Made by a program: the position numbers and the translations under genes. Below, in pieces: positions 8,739 to 15,539 of a stretch of DNA of 35,592 bases (position 1 is the first letter of the stretch; every line of letters begins with the position of its first letter). The notes below the pieces were generated by a model, which ran no database searches, was not told where the DNA came from, and worked only from the letters and a program-made list of their open reading frames with translations. The stretch is from Candidatus Poribacteria bacterium (GTDB taxonomy: Bacteria > Poribacteria > WGA-4E > PCPOR2b), in NCBI GenBank assembly GCA_022826645.1, contig JAJDUM010000026.1, positions 1-35,592 on the forward strand, written 5' to 3'.

Positions 8739-9426
8739 TACGTCGACAACGAGCGAGTCCTTTTTGGCTCTCCTTCAGTTCACGGATAGCTTCTTCCCGA
8801 CAGGCGCGTTTGCCCACTCCTTTGGGCTCGAAACCTATGTTCAGGATGGGAGGGTGCACAATCGCGAGTCGCTTGAAGCCTTTCTCCGCGCCACGCTCCA
8901 TCACGGCATACGGACCGGCGATGCCCTCGCCGTTGCGTTGGCGTATCACGCGGCTGAGGTCGAGCGGATTGTCGACCTTGATCGACGCCTAACGGCGATG
9001 AAGGTTTCTCGTGAACTGCGTGAGGGTAGCATAAAGGTTGGTAAACAGTTTCTCCGCAGCGCCGCAACACTGGCAGAGAGCGAGATATTGGACGAATATG
9101 TGAAACGAATTCAATCGGGAAAATGCGCCGGACACCATGCCATCGGGTACGGCTTGGTCGCTTCCGCCGCGAAGATCGACCTGCACTCGACACTGCTAGG
9201 CTTTTTGCACACCCACGTCGTAAACCAAGTGTCTGCCGCGATACGGTTGATTCCACTCAAGCCCACGGATGGGCAACGAGTTATCCAACATCTTCGATCC
9301 GATCTCTTGGAGGTCGCCGAGTTCGCACAGACCGCGGATATGGACAATCTAGGCGGTTTTACCCCCGGTCTTGATATCCAAAGTATGCGGCACGAAAGTC
9401 TGTATTCAAGGCTCTTCATCTCCTAA
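8722..9426 (+). CDS. ureF: Urease accessory protein UreF
   Basis: About 235 residues of UreF: LLQFTDSFFPTGAFAHSFGLE (the family N-terminal signature), HHGIRTGDALAVALAYHAAE, GKCAGHHAIGYGLVASAAK, then LLGFLHTHVVNQVSAAIRLIPL and DNLGGFTPGLDIQSMRHE near the C-terminus. UreF gates GTP hydrolysis by UreG during nickel insertion. The start is ATG 8722 or 8728; both lie inside the end of ureE, giving a 17-bp (or 11-bp) overlap that indicates translational coupling. The gap to ureG is 61 nt. Confidence 0.93.
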   Translation: MPMSTDTSTTSESFLALLQFTDSFFPTGAFAHSFGLETYVQDGRVHNRESLEAFLRATLHHGIRTGDALAVALAYHAAEVERIVDLDRRLTAMKVSRELREGSIKVGKQFLRSAATLAESEILDEYVKRIQSGKCAGHHAIGYGLVASAAKIDLHSTLLGFLHTHVVNQVSAAIRLIPLKPTDGQRVIQHLRSDLLEVAEFAQTADMDNLGGFTPGLDIQSMRHESLYSRLFIS

Positions 9427-9487
9427 TCTAGTTCTAACACCCAAGTCAAACGAGCCAATAAATTGATAACATAAAGGCAAAATTGCA

Positions 9488-10105
9488 ATGAAACCGTTGA
9501 AAATCGGCATTGGGGGTCCCGTCGGATCGGGCAAAACCGCATTGATTGAAAAGCTGTGCAAAACCATGCGCGACACCTACGAGTTGGCGGCAGTAACGAA
9601 TGACATCTTCACACGTGAAGACGCGGAGATTCTCACCCGCCTTGAAGCGTTACCCAAGGAGCGAATCCTCGGCGTTGAGACCGGGGGCTGCCCGCACACG
9701 GCTATCAGGGAGGACATTTCCGCCAATCTTGAGGCGGTCGATCAGATGAGTAATGATTTTCCAAATCTGGATATTCTGTTTCTCGAGAGCGGCGGTGACA
9801 ATCTCGCCGCCTTTTTCAGCCCGGAACTCGTGGATGCCGCAATCTACGTCATAGATGTTGCCGGCGGAGATAAGATTCCACGAAAGGGCGGTCCGGGTCT
9901 CACGCGCTCCAATTTGCTGATTATCAACAAGATTGACTTGGCGGACTACGTAGGGGCTGATCTCGGTGTTATGGAGAAAGACACGAAACGGATACGCGGT
10001 GACAAGCCTTTTGTATTTACCAATCTGCGAGATGGAGTCGGCATCCATGAGGTTGTGTCGTGGATTCGGCGGGAGTTACTTTTCGAAGACTCTGAGCCTG
10101 GCTAG
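9488..10105 (+). CDS. ureG: Urease accessory GTPase UreG
   Basis: A 205-residue GTPase: P-loop [18 protein letters not shown] (residues 7-24), switch/[13 protein letters not shown], the Ni-binding CPH in [24 protein letters not shown], and the guanine-specific NKIDLA. UreG hydrolyses GTP to drive nickel insertion into the urease active site. Start ATG 9488; AAGGCAAAATTGCA is a modest site. It is the last of the three accessory genes; ureD and the structural ureABC genes are not in this window, so they must lie elsewhere or be absent. Confidence 0.96.
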   Translation: MKPLKIGIGGPVGSGKTALIEKLCKTMRDTYELAAVTNDIFTREDAEILTRLEALPKERILGVETGGCPHTAIREDISANLEAVDQMSNDFPNLDILFLESGGDNLAAFFSPELVDAAIYVIDVAGGDKIPRKGGPGLTRSNLLIINKIDLADYVGADLGVMEKDTKRIRGDKPFVFTNLRDGVGIHEVVSWIRRELLFEDSEPG

Positions 10106-10157
10106 ATTCCCAACCAGAAGATCGAGCACAGTTGACCGTCTCAGCCCTTCGCATTGG

Positions 10158-10365
10158 TGATTCATGTTGCGTAAAAGCTTAACCGAATTGAGTCTTCGGG
10201 GTTGAGTGTGGGATGAAACTTGCTACACGAACACGTGGTTTGCCCTATAGGTCCAACTGATTGCAATGATACCCGATATGGTTCTGAATGTTCCGATGTA
10301 TGTACCCTTGACAAGACCGCTTGACATTTCCAACTACAGAGTAATTTCTGCCGAGATTTGACGCA
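10158..10365 (+). repeat. Left arm of a large imperfect inverted repeat
   Basis: Reads, from outer to inner end, TGATTCA, a segment with GTTGAGTGTGGGAT...CTTGCTACA, then GATTGCAATGATACCCGATATGG, ATATGGTTCTGAA, CCGATGTAT and GACATTTCCAACT. The same series, reversed, occurs at 11070-11558 after removal of the MITE-3 insert, with near-equal internal spacing (~42 vs ~47 nt between the outer and inner blocks). Divergence is considerable, so this is an old repeat. Confidence 0.78.
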
Positions 10366-10474
10366 TATAGTCAATTGAACAAGGAATTATGCACACTAAA
10401 TGTTTCTCTCGGTAAGTAAATGTGATTAAGTGTTGGGTGCCGGTAGTTCACATTGTCTGAACTATGATTTATTG

Positions 10475-10508
10475 GATCTCTATCGCGCTCGGTATCCACT
10501 CGCTTGAT
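10475..10508 (-). repeat. R35 repeat copy 1
   Basis: GATCTCTATCGCGCTCGGTATCCACTCGCTTGAT form, 34 bp, inverted relative to the copies at 25 kb. Lies inside MITE-2 copy A. The terminal GATC is complete on the left; the right end is GAT-G. Confidence 0.7.
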
Positions 10509-10598
10509 GGATTTTTGTGATTACCTTGATTGCATGTGGCAAGTTGCCGGTGATGATCCGGCTAGATCGTTATCTTGAGGTCACTAGGATTCAGGGAA

Positions 10599-10630
10599 GA
10601 AACCAAGTTTTCAAGAAAAAACTTGGTTTC
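10599..10630. other. Hairpin, 13-bp stem
   Basis: GAAACCAAGTTTT pairs with AAAACTTGGTTTC around a 6-nt A-rich loop. A similar stem (GAAACCGAGTTTT) lies at 12579-12612. Strong stem but only A/T-rich flanks; could act as a bidirectional terminator or be part of the mobile element. Confidence 0.7.
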
Positions 10631-10743
10631 GAGTATGTGTTAAATACTTAGCGAATGGACCACTAAAATTAACACGATTCGTTTTTTACTAGCGCAGGTT
10701 ATTTGGCCTCGTCTGTCGGAGCGAGTTTTGCGCGCGATAGATG

Positions 10744-10759
10744 GTCGCGATTCGGAGAT
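10744..10759 (+). repeat. R25 repeat copy (truncated)
   Basis: GTCGCGATTCGGAGAT, the first 16 bp of R25, followed by GGGATCACTATCGCAGTCACT, a partial R35. The same R25-R35 adjacency occurs at 21491-21544. Confidence 0.65.
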
Positions 10760-10784
10760 GGGATCACTATCGCAGTCACTACAA

Positions 10785-10819
10785 GATCTCTATCGCGTTC
10801 GCTATTCACTCACTTGATC
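10785..10819 (-). repeat. R35 repeat copy 2
   Basis: A 35-bp copy bounded by GATC at both ends (GATCTCTATCGCGTTCGCTATT... ACTTGATC). Nearest to the consensus. Followed after GTTCCTTT by another GATC-TCCTACA, as in the 21.5-kb copy. Confidence 0.75.
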
Positions 10820-11153
10820 GTTCCTTTGATCTCCTACAATCTATTGGAGGCTTCACCGTGCGTATCCTAAGTTAATTTAATTGGCTCTTCAGAGTTAAGT
10901 GTGGAAAATGACATCAACAAAGGACTTTCGCAGTCGAGTGCTCAAATCCGCCTAGTTTCGGCAGTAGGGAATAACGATCGTTATCCCCTACAAAAGCGTT
11001 GCCGCCGCATCAAATTATTGCCGAAATAATCATTTTCCGCGTTCTGCGTAAGTCTTATATATCTGTACCATCTCGACAGAAACCACCCGGCAGTTGGAAA
11101 TGTCGAGCGGTTATGTCAATAACGTATACATCGGTGTCTTCAGAACCATATTG

Positions 11154-11437
11154 CCTACTCTCCGCACGTATTTTGGGATTTTACAGGTTTTATTGAAATC
11201 TTGCAAACTCCCGTAGCTACTGGGTTTGTCGTAGGTATTCGTATACCGCTCCTCTGGAGCGGAAAGGAAAATGTCACTCCCCTCTATCAACATTTCGCAG
11301 GATCTACTATCGCACTCACTATTCGTTCGTTTGATCCTCTGGAGCGGGAGAAGGGAATAAGGGGTACTTGCGTTATTGTTTACCAGAGCCCGATCTCGAA
11401 ATTTCTATATTGGCACTCATAAAGTGCGGAGTGTAGG
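11154..11437 (+). mobile_element. MITE-3 copy A with 6-bp target duplication
   Basis: 284 bp. Left end CCTACTCTCCGCAC, right end GTGCGGAGTGTAGG (terminal inverted repeat, one mismatch in 14). It is flanked by the direct repeat ATATTG at 11148-11153 and 11438-11443. Removing one ATATTG plus the element rejoins the right arm of the large inverted repeat with its left-arm counterpart (..CCGATATGG..). No transposase gene inside. An R35 copy and GCTCCTCTGGAGCGG palindrome are internal. Confidence 0.85.
11301..11336 (-). repeat. R35 repeat copy 3
   Basis: 36 bp bounded by GATC (GATCTACTATCGCACTCACT... GTTTGATC). Lies inside MITE-3 copy A; its counterpart MITE-3 copy B at 26.8 kb lacks it. Confidence 0.75.
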
Positions 11438-11536
11438 ATATTGGGAATTATTGCAATCAATTTGGACTCACAGAGCAAACAGCCTTCCTGTAGCAAGATT
11501 CATTCCCACACTTAACCCTAAAGAACCAATTTTTAC

Positions 11537-11551
11537 TAGCCACTAGCCACT
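11537..11551 (+). repeat. Tandem CTAGCCACT before a start codon
   Basis: ACTAGCCACTAGCCACTGAATCACGG precedes the Asp-box gene; ACCACTAGCCACTGTC precedes murQ at 15519-15534. Two-copy short motif in matching positions upstream of different genes; may be coincidental or part of the right-arm repeat. Confidence 0.45.
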
Positions 11552-11569
11552 GAATCACGGAGGAGAATC

Positions 11570-12541
11570 ATGGCAAATACACCAACTATTTATGCAGGCA
11601 CAGTCGGCCAGAGTGTCTGGTGCAGCAAAGACGGCGGCGATTCTTGGGATCGAGCCAGCGAAGGCATGTTCCCGGAGGCTCATATTCGGGCGATAGCCGC
11701 GTCTCCCGACAATCCCTCCATCCTCTTCGCGGGTACGGAGACGGGAATCTGCCGCAGCACTGACGGCGGAGACAACTGGCACTCCCTCGAGTCACCGATG
11801 GACAAGATGCAGGTGTGGGCGATCGCAATCAATCCGAACAACGCCGACACAATCTATGCAGGCACATGCCCCTCCGCTATCTTCAGATCAACCGATGGCG
11901 GGGAAACGTGGAAACAGCTTGATGTGGAACTTGCCGACGAATGCCCTGGGGTACCGATCATTCCACGAATAACCACATTGATTATCGACCCGAGCGACGA
12001 CCAGACGATATACGCCGGGATCGAGATTGACGGTATGCGTCGCAGCACCGACGGCGGTGAGACGTGGACTGCCGGAAGTGAAGGGTTAAGCAGCCTTGAC
12101 ATCCATGGGCTCACTGTCGTCCCCGGAAATCCCAAAACGCTTGTTGCAGCCACAAATAACGATGTCTGCATCACCACGGATATGACGAATTGGACGCCGC
12201 TCAGCGTCAAAGACCACTATCCTTGGCCCTACTGCAGAGCGGCATTATACCTGAACGGCGACGCCGAGCGGGTGTTTATCGGCGCGGGGAACGGACCTCC
12301 CGGCGACGAGGGCGGAATCTTCTATACGCGCGACCTCGGCAAATCGTGGCAGCGGTCTGATATCGGCATGACCGCGAACAGCACGATCTGGTGCTTTGCG
12401 AACAACCCGGCGGTAAGCGGCTGGATAATGGCGTGCAGCGTGAGCGGACAGCTTTTCCGCAGCACGGACGACGGAGATTCTTGGAGCAAGCTTGACCACG
12501 AATTCGGCGAAGTCCGCGCCTTGGCGGTCGTGCCTTCATAG
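11570..12541 (+). CDS. Asp-box (BNR/sortilin-like) beta-propeller protein
   Basis: A 323-residue protein with repeated Asp-boxes: SKDGGDSW, STDGGDNW, STDGGETW (twice), TRDLGKSW and STDDGDSW. Each precedes the last strand of a propeller blade, with alternating IYAGT/ILFAGT/FIGAG strands. No signal peptide was found, so cytoplasmic location is likely. The fold is a six- or seven-bladed propeller like sialidase-type and VPS10-like proteins, but no sialidase catalytic residues (Arg triad, Tyr) are evident. Such proteins with WD40/YVTN/BNR repeats are common in Poribacteria-like genomes; partner unknown. The start ATG 11570 has CGGAGGAGAATC upstream. Confidence 0.8.
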   Translation: MANTPTIYAGTVGQSVWCSKDGGDSWDRASEGMFPEAHIRAIAASPDNPSILFAGTETGICRSTDGGDNWHSLESPMDKMQVWAIAINPNNADTIYAGTCPSAIFRSTDGGETWKQLDVELADECPGVPIIPRITTLIIDPSDDQTIYAGIEIDGMRRSTDGGETWTAGSEGLSSLDIHGLTVVPGNPKTLVAATNNDVCITTDMTNWTPLSVKDHYPWPYCRAALYLNGDAERVFIGAGNGPPGDEGGIFYTRDLGKSWQRSDIGMTANSTIWCFANNPAVSGWIMACSVSGQLFRSTDDGDSWSKLDHEFGEVRALAVVPS

Positions 12542-12557
12542 GTCAAGTTCTTGTAGG

Positions 12558-12573
12558 GTGGGCACTGCCCACC
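12558..12573. other. Palindrome GGTGGGC-act-GCCCACC
   Basis: Perfect 7-bp stem with a 3-nt loop, 17 nt after the Asp-box stop and next to the hairpin at 12579. Could stabilise or end the transcript. Confidence 0.55.
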
Positions 12574-12578
12574 ATCGC

Positions 12579-12612
12579 AGAAACCGAGTTTTTTCCTCAA
12601 AACTCGGTTTCT
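12579..12612. terminator. Hairpin with 14-bp stem, likely terminator
   Basis: AGAAACCGAGTTTT pairs with AAAACTCGGTTTCT. It lies 38 nt after the Asp-box gene stop and is followed by TTAATAC. The strong AT-rich stem fits a bidirectional rho-independent terminator, although the T-run is short. Confidence 0.6.
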
Positions 12613-12763
12613 TAATACCCTAGTATTTGGAAGCCAAATCTTTACACTCCACAGCGGCAACAGATCTTTTCGATCGTCAAGTCGAAGACGTCCTCTATTA
12701 CAACCGATAGTCCTTTGGTTATGAAATAATTTCCGTGACAAAGCCATGGAATGACACGCCTTA

Positions 12764-12923
12764 GGAACCTGCTTGAAAAGTACATTTGTAGGGTGCGATC
12801 AACCGACTGATTAAGAAGGGCGATAGAGATCTTACAGGTGTACAACAATTCACGGCAATAGCATGAAAAATCACTCCTCAAATGGCAAAAAATGGCGTTG
12901 GCACCTATTATTCAAACAGGTTC
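12764..12923 (+). mobile_element. MITE-1 copy A (short form)
   Basis: 160 bp. Left end GGAACCTGCTTGAA, right end TTCAAACAGGTTC, flanked by TTA (12761-12763) and TAA (12924-12926), an imperfect target duplication. Interior after TACATTTGTAGGGTGCG differs from copies B and C and holds an R35 copy. It ends 15 bp before the start of the lipoprotein gene at 12939, so it may carry that gene's promoter. Confidence 0.75.
12797..12831 (+). repeat. R35 repeat copy 4
   Basis: 35 bp bounded by GATC (GATCAACCGACTGATTAAGA... GATAGAGATC). Inside MITE-1 copy A; the matching position of MITE-1 copies B and C has other sequence. Confidence 0.75.
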
Positions 12924-12938
12924 TAAGGCGGGAGAAAG

Positions 12939-13544
12939 ATGTTCGATTTTCGCCGTAGTATCTCACCCGTTTTCCTCGCTTTTGCCCTCGCCGGATGTGC
13001 TGACAACACAAAATCGATCGACTTGCGAGTCGGACTGTTCGTTGCGGGGGAGGATCGACTGTCGGCATGGCTGCGTGACGATAGCAATGGTATAAAAGAA
13101 GTTGAATTACAGGGATTGGACAAAGCTCTTGAATCAACGATGACAAAGGCTTTTCGACGCGTGTTCGCTTCTGTTGACGCACTAAAAACGTATCCAACAC
13201 GGGAGATGGCGGACAATAATCGGCTAGATTTTGTCATTGTCGCAGAACTTATGGGGAGCGGAAGTTCCTTTGGCTATGAGAGCGAAGGGTTGTGGCTTCG
13301 CGGAGATTCGGACTACTCCATGTCTGTTAAACTCACCTTTTACACTCACGACATGAATCAGGTTAACTCTGTTGAGGCGTCGGGTAAAGGCTCATCCGAT
13401 AGCATTGGAATTTTCTCCACTCCAGAAAAGAGAGCGCTTGTCAAATCTGTTAAAGCCGCAATCCGAAATCTTGGAGATGACATAGTACATCAAGTGCATG
13501 TCAACCGTGACATACGTGATATAGCGGAACAAAACAGAGACTAA
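12939..13544 (+). CDS. Lipoprotein, unknown family
   Basis: A 201-residue protein with a signal peptide ending in a lipobox FALAGC (residues 14-19), so it should be exported and lipidated. The mature part is soluble: SIDLRVGLFVAGEDRLSAWL, GLDKALESTMTKAFRRVFASV, RLDFVIVAELMGSG and SMSVKLTFYTHDMNQVNSV. It ends with alternating basic helices. Resembles a small envelope lipoprotein, but I do not recognise a family. The start ATG 12939 has GGCGGGAGAAAG just upstream, and the MITE-1 end is only 15 bp away. The DUF6602 gene starts 35 nt downstream. Confidence 0.7.
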   Translation: MFDFRRSISPVFLAFALAGCADNTKSIDLRVGLFVAGEDRLSAWLRDDSNGIKEVELQGLDKALESTMTKAFRRVFASVDALKTYPTREMADNNRLDFVIVAELMGSGSSFGYESEGLWLRGDSDYSMSVKLTFYTHDMNQVNSVEASGKGSSDSIGIFSTPEKRALVKSVKAAIRNLGDDIVHQVHVNRDIRDIAEQNRD

Positions 13545-13579
13545 TCCATGATACATACTACGGGGGCTAAGGATATCAA

Positions 13580-14416
13580 ATGTCTCAGACGAGTAACGAT
13601 TCCGGGAACACTACAATATACCGTAGAGTATTGTCTTCTGCACAAAATAAACTCTCCGCATCCATTGATCAAATTCGTCGTTCAATTCCTCACTCAGCCG
13701 AGATAGGCGCACTTATCGAACGGCAATTTCGGTCTCAACTAGAAGACGTCCTACCAGAAAAAATCGGTGTGTCGCAAGGGTTCGTTGTAGACTCCATCGG
13801 TGGAGTCTCTAGGCAAATGGACATTATTCTATATGATAAGCTTAACACTCCGCGCATCTTTGCTAGCGAAGGTGCTCAAATGTTTCCGGTCGAAGCTACA
13901 TACGCGTGTGGAGAGATTAAATCCAAGCTCGGATCAAGAGAACTCGAAGATTGTTTTAAGAAATGCTTGAGTTACAAGACGCTGTGTAGGAAAGCCTACA
14001 TTACACAACCTAGTCCTATAACGAATTCATATACTCTATTCGGGAGTGAACACGATCACTGGCAGTCAATATTCTTCTGCATCGCCGAAAAAAGCATTAA
14101 GGCGGAACGCCTTCAATCCAAATATAACCAAATAATAATTACCAAGAGATTGCCCGTACAGAAGAGAATTGATACGATAATGGCCTTGAAGGCGACCGGC
14201 GGTCATAACGTACTACTCAACGTCACGGGCGAAATAATAAAAGACATACCCCCGAATAAATCCATTGACCTGCTTCCTAACCTTAATAGCAGTTTATGCC
14301 GTTACCGGGCTAATGAACCGTGGTCATTGTTCCTCATGCTGCTATTGCGTTACATGAATCAAGCGTCAATGCAACCTATTAATATGTTATCATACGGAGG
14401 TTGTGCTCCGTACTAG
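13580..14416 (+). CDS. DUF6602 family protein, PD-(D/E)xK nuclease-like
   Basis: A 278-residue protein. The N-terminal half carries HSAEIGALIERQFRSQLEDVLP, then the core GFVVDSIGGVSRQMDIILYD and FPVEATYACGEIKSKLGSREL. The Asp of QMDI and the E-x-K of GEIKS (residue ~115) are in the spacing of a PD-(D/E)xK active site, with an upstream Glu in the HSAEIG helix. This is the DUF6602 pattern. These proteins often lie near restriction or defence loci, but here neighbours are a lipoprotein and sugar genes. The C-terminal half is rich in basic residues. The role is inferred from fold only. Confidence 0.75.
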   Translation: MSQTSNDSGNTTIYRRVLSSAQNKLSASIDQIRRSIPHSAEIGALIERQFRSQLEDVLPEKIGVSQGFVVDSIGGVSRQMDIILYDKLNTPRIFASEGAQMFPVEATYACGEIKSKLGSRELEDCFKKCLSYKTLCRKAYITQPSPITNSYTLFGSEHDHWQSIFFCIAEKSIKAERLQSKYNQIIITKRLPVQKRIDTIMALKATGGHNVLLNVTGEIIKDIPPNKSIDLLPNLNSSLCRYRANEPWSLFLMLLLRYMNQASMQPINMLSYGGCAPY

Positions 14417-14472
14417 AAGGATTTGCCGTCGTTCTTCCTGTGCCTTTAAAGACGCAATAAAAAGCACAAACT

Positions 14473-15420
14473 TTGACCACAAAACCGAAACTCCCTTCTC
14501 ATCAAAGATTCTTTCTAGGCATTGATGGCGGAGGCACAAAGACGGTTGGGCTGCTCGCCGACCAGGCCGGACACATCATCGCCAAAGCTGGAGCCGGTGC
14601 CTCAAACTATCATGCCGTCGGAGAGGAACAAACAAAACGCGTCCTCGCGAATGTTACGTCGCAGTTGATAGCAGATGCGGACGCCGCGTTGGAGTTGTGC
14701 ACCTGCTGCCTGGGGCTGGCGGGGGTCGGATCGCCGGCAGATAGTAAGGTAGTCGGCCGCATCTGCGACGATATCGGGCTGCCCGGTAACCGCATTCTCA
14801 CGCACGACGCGCAGATCGCGCTCGTCGGCGGTGCGGAAGAGCTGTCGGGCGTCATCATTATCGCCGGCACCGGATCCATTGTGTACGGCATAAACGCCGC
14901 GGGGCAGGAAGCGCAAGCCGGCGGCTGGGGACATCTTCTCGGAGACGAGGGCAGCGGCTACGACATCGCTCGGCGTGCGCTTCAAGCTGTCTCACGCGCC
15001 GCGGATGGGCGAGGGGTTCGCACGCAACTCTCTTCCCTGATACTTAAGGCACTTGAATTTACGCAGCCCAGGGAGCTCGTCTCTTGGATGCATTCCGTCA
15101 GTAAAGATAGAGTCGCGCAACTTGCAGGGGTGGTTTTCGACGCGGCGAATACGAACGATTCAGTCGCGCAGAGAATTCTTGATGAGGCTGCCGATGAACT
15201 GACGGTCGCCGCTCGCGTGGTCATCGACAATCTGGGATTCTGTCAGCCGTTCGATCTGGTGCTCAGCGGGGGGATCTTCTCGCATCAACCGACCTTCGCC
15301 GCGTCGCTGCGCAGCCGGCTCAGGGATATCACACCACATGCCCGTGTGTGCCTTCCCAAACGCGAACCCGCTTACGGAGCAGTCCTATTGGGGATGTCAA
15401 AACAGTGTAGGTTGGGTTGA
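14473..15420 (+). CDS. BadF/BadG/BcrA/BcrD family kinase (N-acetylglucosamine kinase-like)
   Basis: A 315-residue ASKHA kinase. N-terminal phosphate 1 motif FLGIDGGGTKTVGLLADQAG (residues 13-32); GLAGVGSPAD; phosphate 2 motif GVIIIAGTGSIVYGI; GGWGHLLGDEGSGYDIARRAL; and the adenosine motif DLVLSGGIF. The last two glycine-rich blocks are typical of GlcNAc kinases. Start TTG 14473 was chosen (upstream CACAAAC) because it gives the needed ATPase N-terminus. It precedes murQ by ~120 nt on the same strand, so together they suggest phosphorylation of GlcNAc/MurNAc-type sugars followed by MurNAc-6-P etherase. True substrate cannot be read from sequence. Confidence 0.82.
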   Translation: MTTKPKLPSHQRFFLGIDGGGTKTVGLLADQAGHIIAKAGAGASNYHAVGEEQTKRVLANVTSQLIADADAALELCTCCLGLAGVGSPADSKVVGRICDDIGLPGNRILTHDAQIALVGGAEELSGVIIIAGTGSIVYGINAAGQEAQAGGWGHLLGDEGSGYDIARRALQAVSRAADGRGVRTQLSSLILKALEFTQPRELVSWMHSVSKDRVAQLAGVVFDAANTNDSVAQRILDEAADELTVAARVVIDNLGFCQPFDLVLSGGIFSHQPTFAASLRSRLRDITPHARVCLPKREPAYGAVLLGMSKQCRLG

Positions 15421-15539
15421 ACAGTAAAAAGTTGCTGTTTATCATAATACAATAGATTCACTGTTTTCCAATAGACTGTCGTGTCGAATTTCTCTAGTGA
15501 AACCCAACACCTCAACTGACCACTAGCCACTGTCTTCCT

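Larger units (their letters stand above)
10397..10668 (-). mobile_element. MITE-2 copy A (long form)
   Basis: Left end AAATGTTTCTCTCGGTAAG and the downstream GTTGGGTGCCGGT match the reverse complement of the right end of MITE-2 copy B (33354-33484). The right end TTAAATACTTAGCGAATGGACCACT matches the reverse complement of the left end of copy B (GTGGTTCATTCTCTAAGTATTTAA). The interior is different and longer (about 270 bp) and holds a 13-bp-stem hairpin (10599-10630) and an R35 copy. Confidence 0.65.
11070..11558 (-). repeat. Right arm of the large inverted repeat, interrupted by MITE-3
   Basis: After excision of the MITE-3 insert plus one ATATTG this arm is about 200 bp, like the left arm at 10158-10365. 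Inner blocks (GACATTTCCAACT, ACATCGG, CAGAACCATAT on this strand in reverse) and outer blocks (CTTGCTACA, GATTGCAAT, TGAATCA) correspond in order. It ends within 12 bp of the Asp-box gene start, so it may contain that gene's promoter. Confidence 0.78.
10106..11569. other. 1.46-kb gene-free repeat block
   Basis: The block between ureG and the Asp-box propeller contains two ~205-bp arms in inverted orientation (10158-10365 and 11070-11558, the right one interrupted by MITE-3), MITE-2 copy A, three R35 copies, and one R25 copy. No reading frame above ~70 codons looks real. A third fragment of the left arm is at 10866-10905 in direct orientation. Confidence 0.8.

Noticed and set aside
10162..11196. 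Two open frames (10162-10374 minus, 10999-11196 plus) sharing peptides SRQK..SWKC.AV and SEPY
   Set aside because: The shared peptides are explained by the inverted DNA repeat; neither frame has a ribosome-binding site or family match.
10475..11336. R35 copies as a CRISPR array
   Set aside because: Spacing is irregular (hundreds of bases), orientation varies between loci and there are no cas genes.
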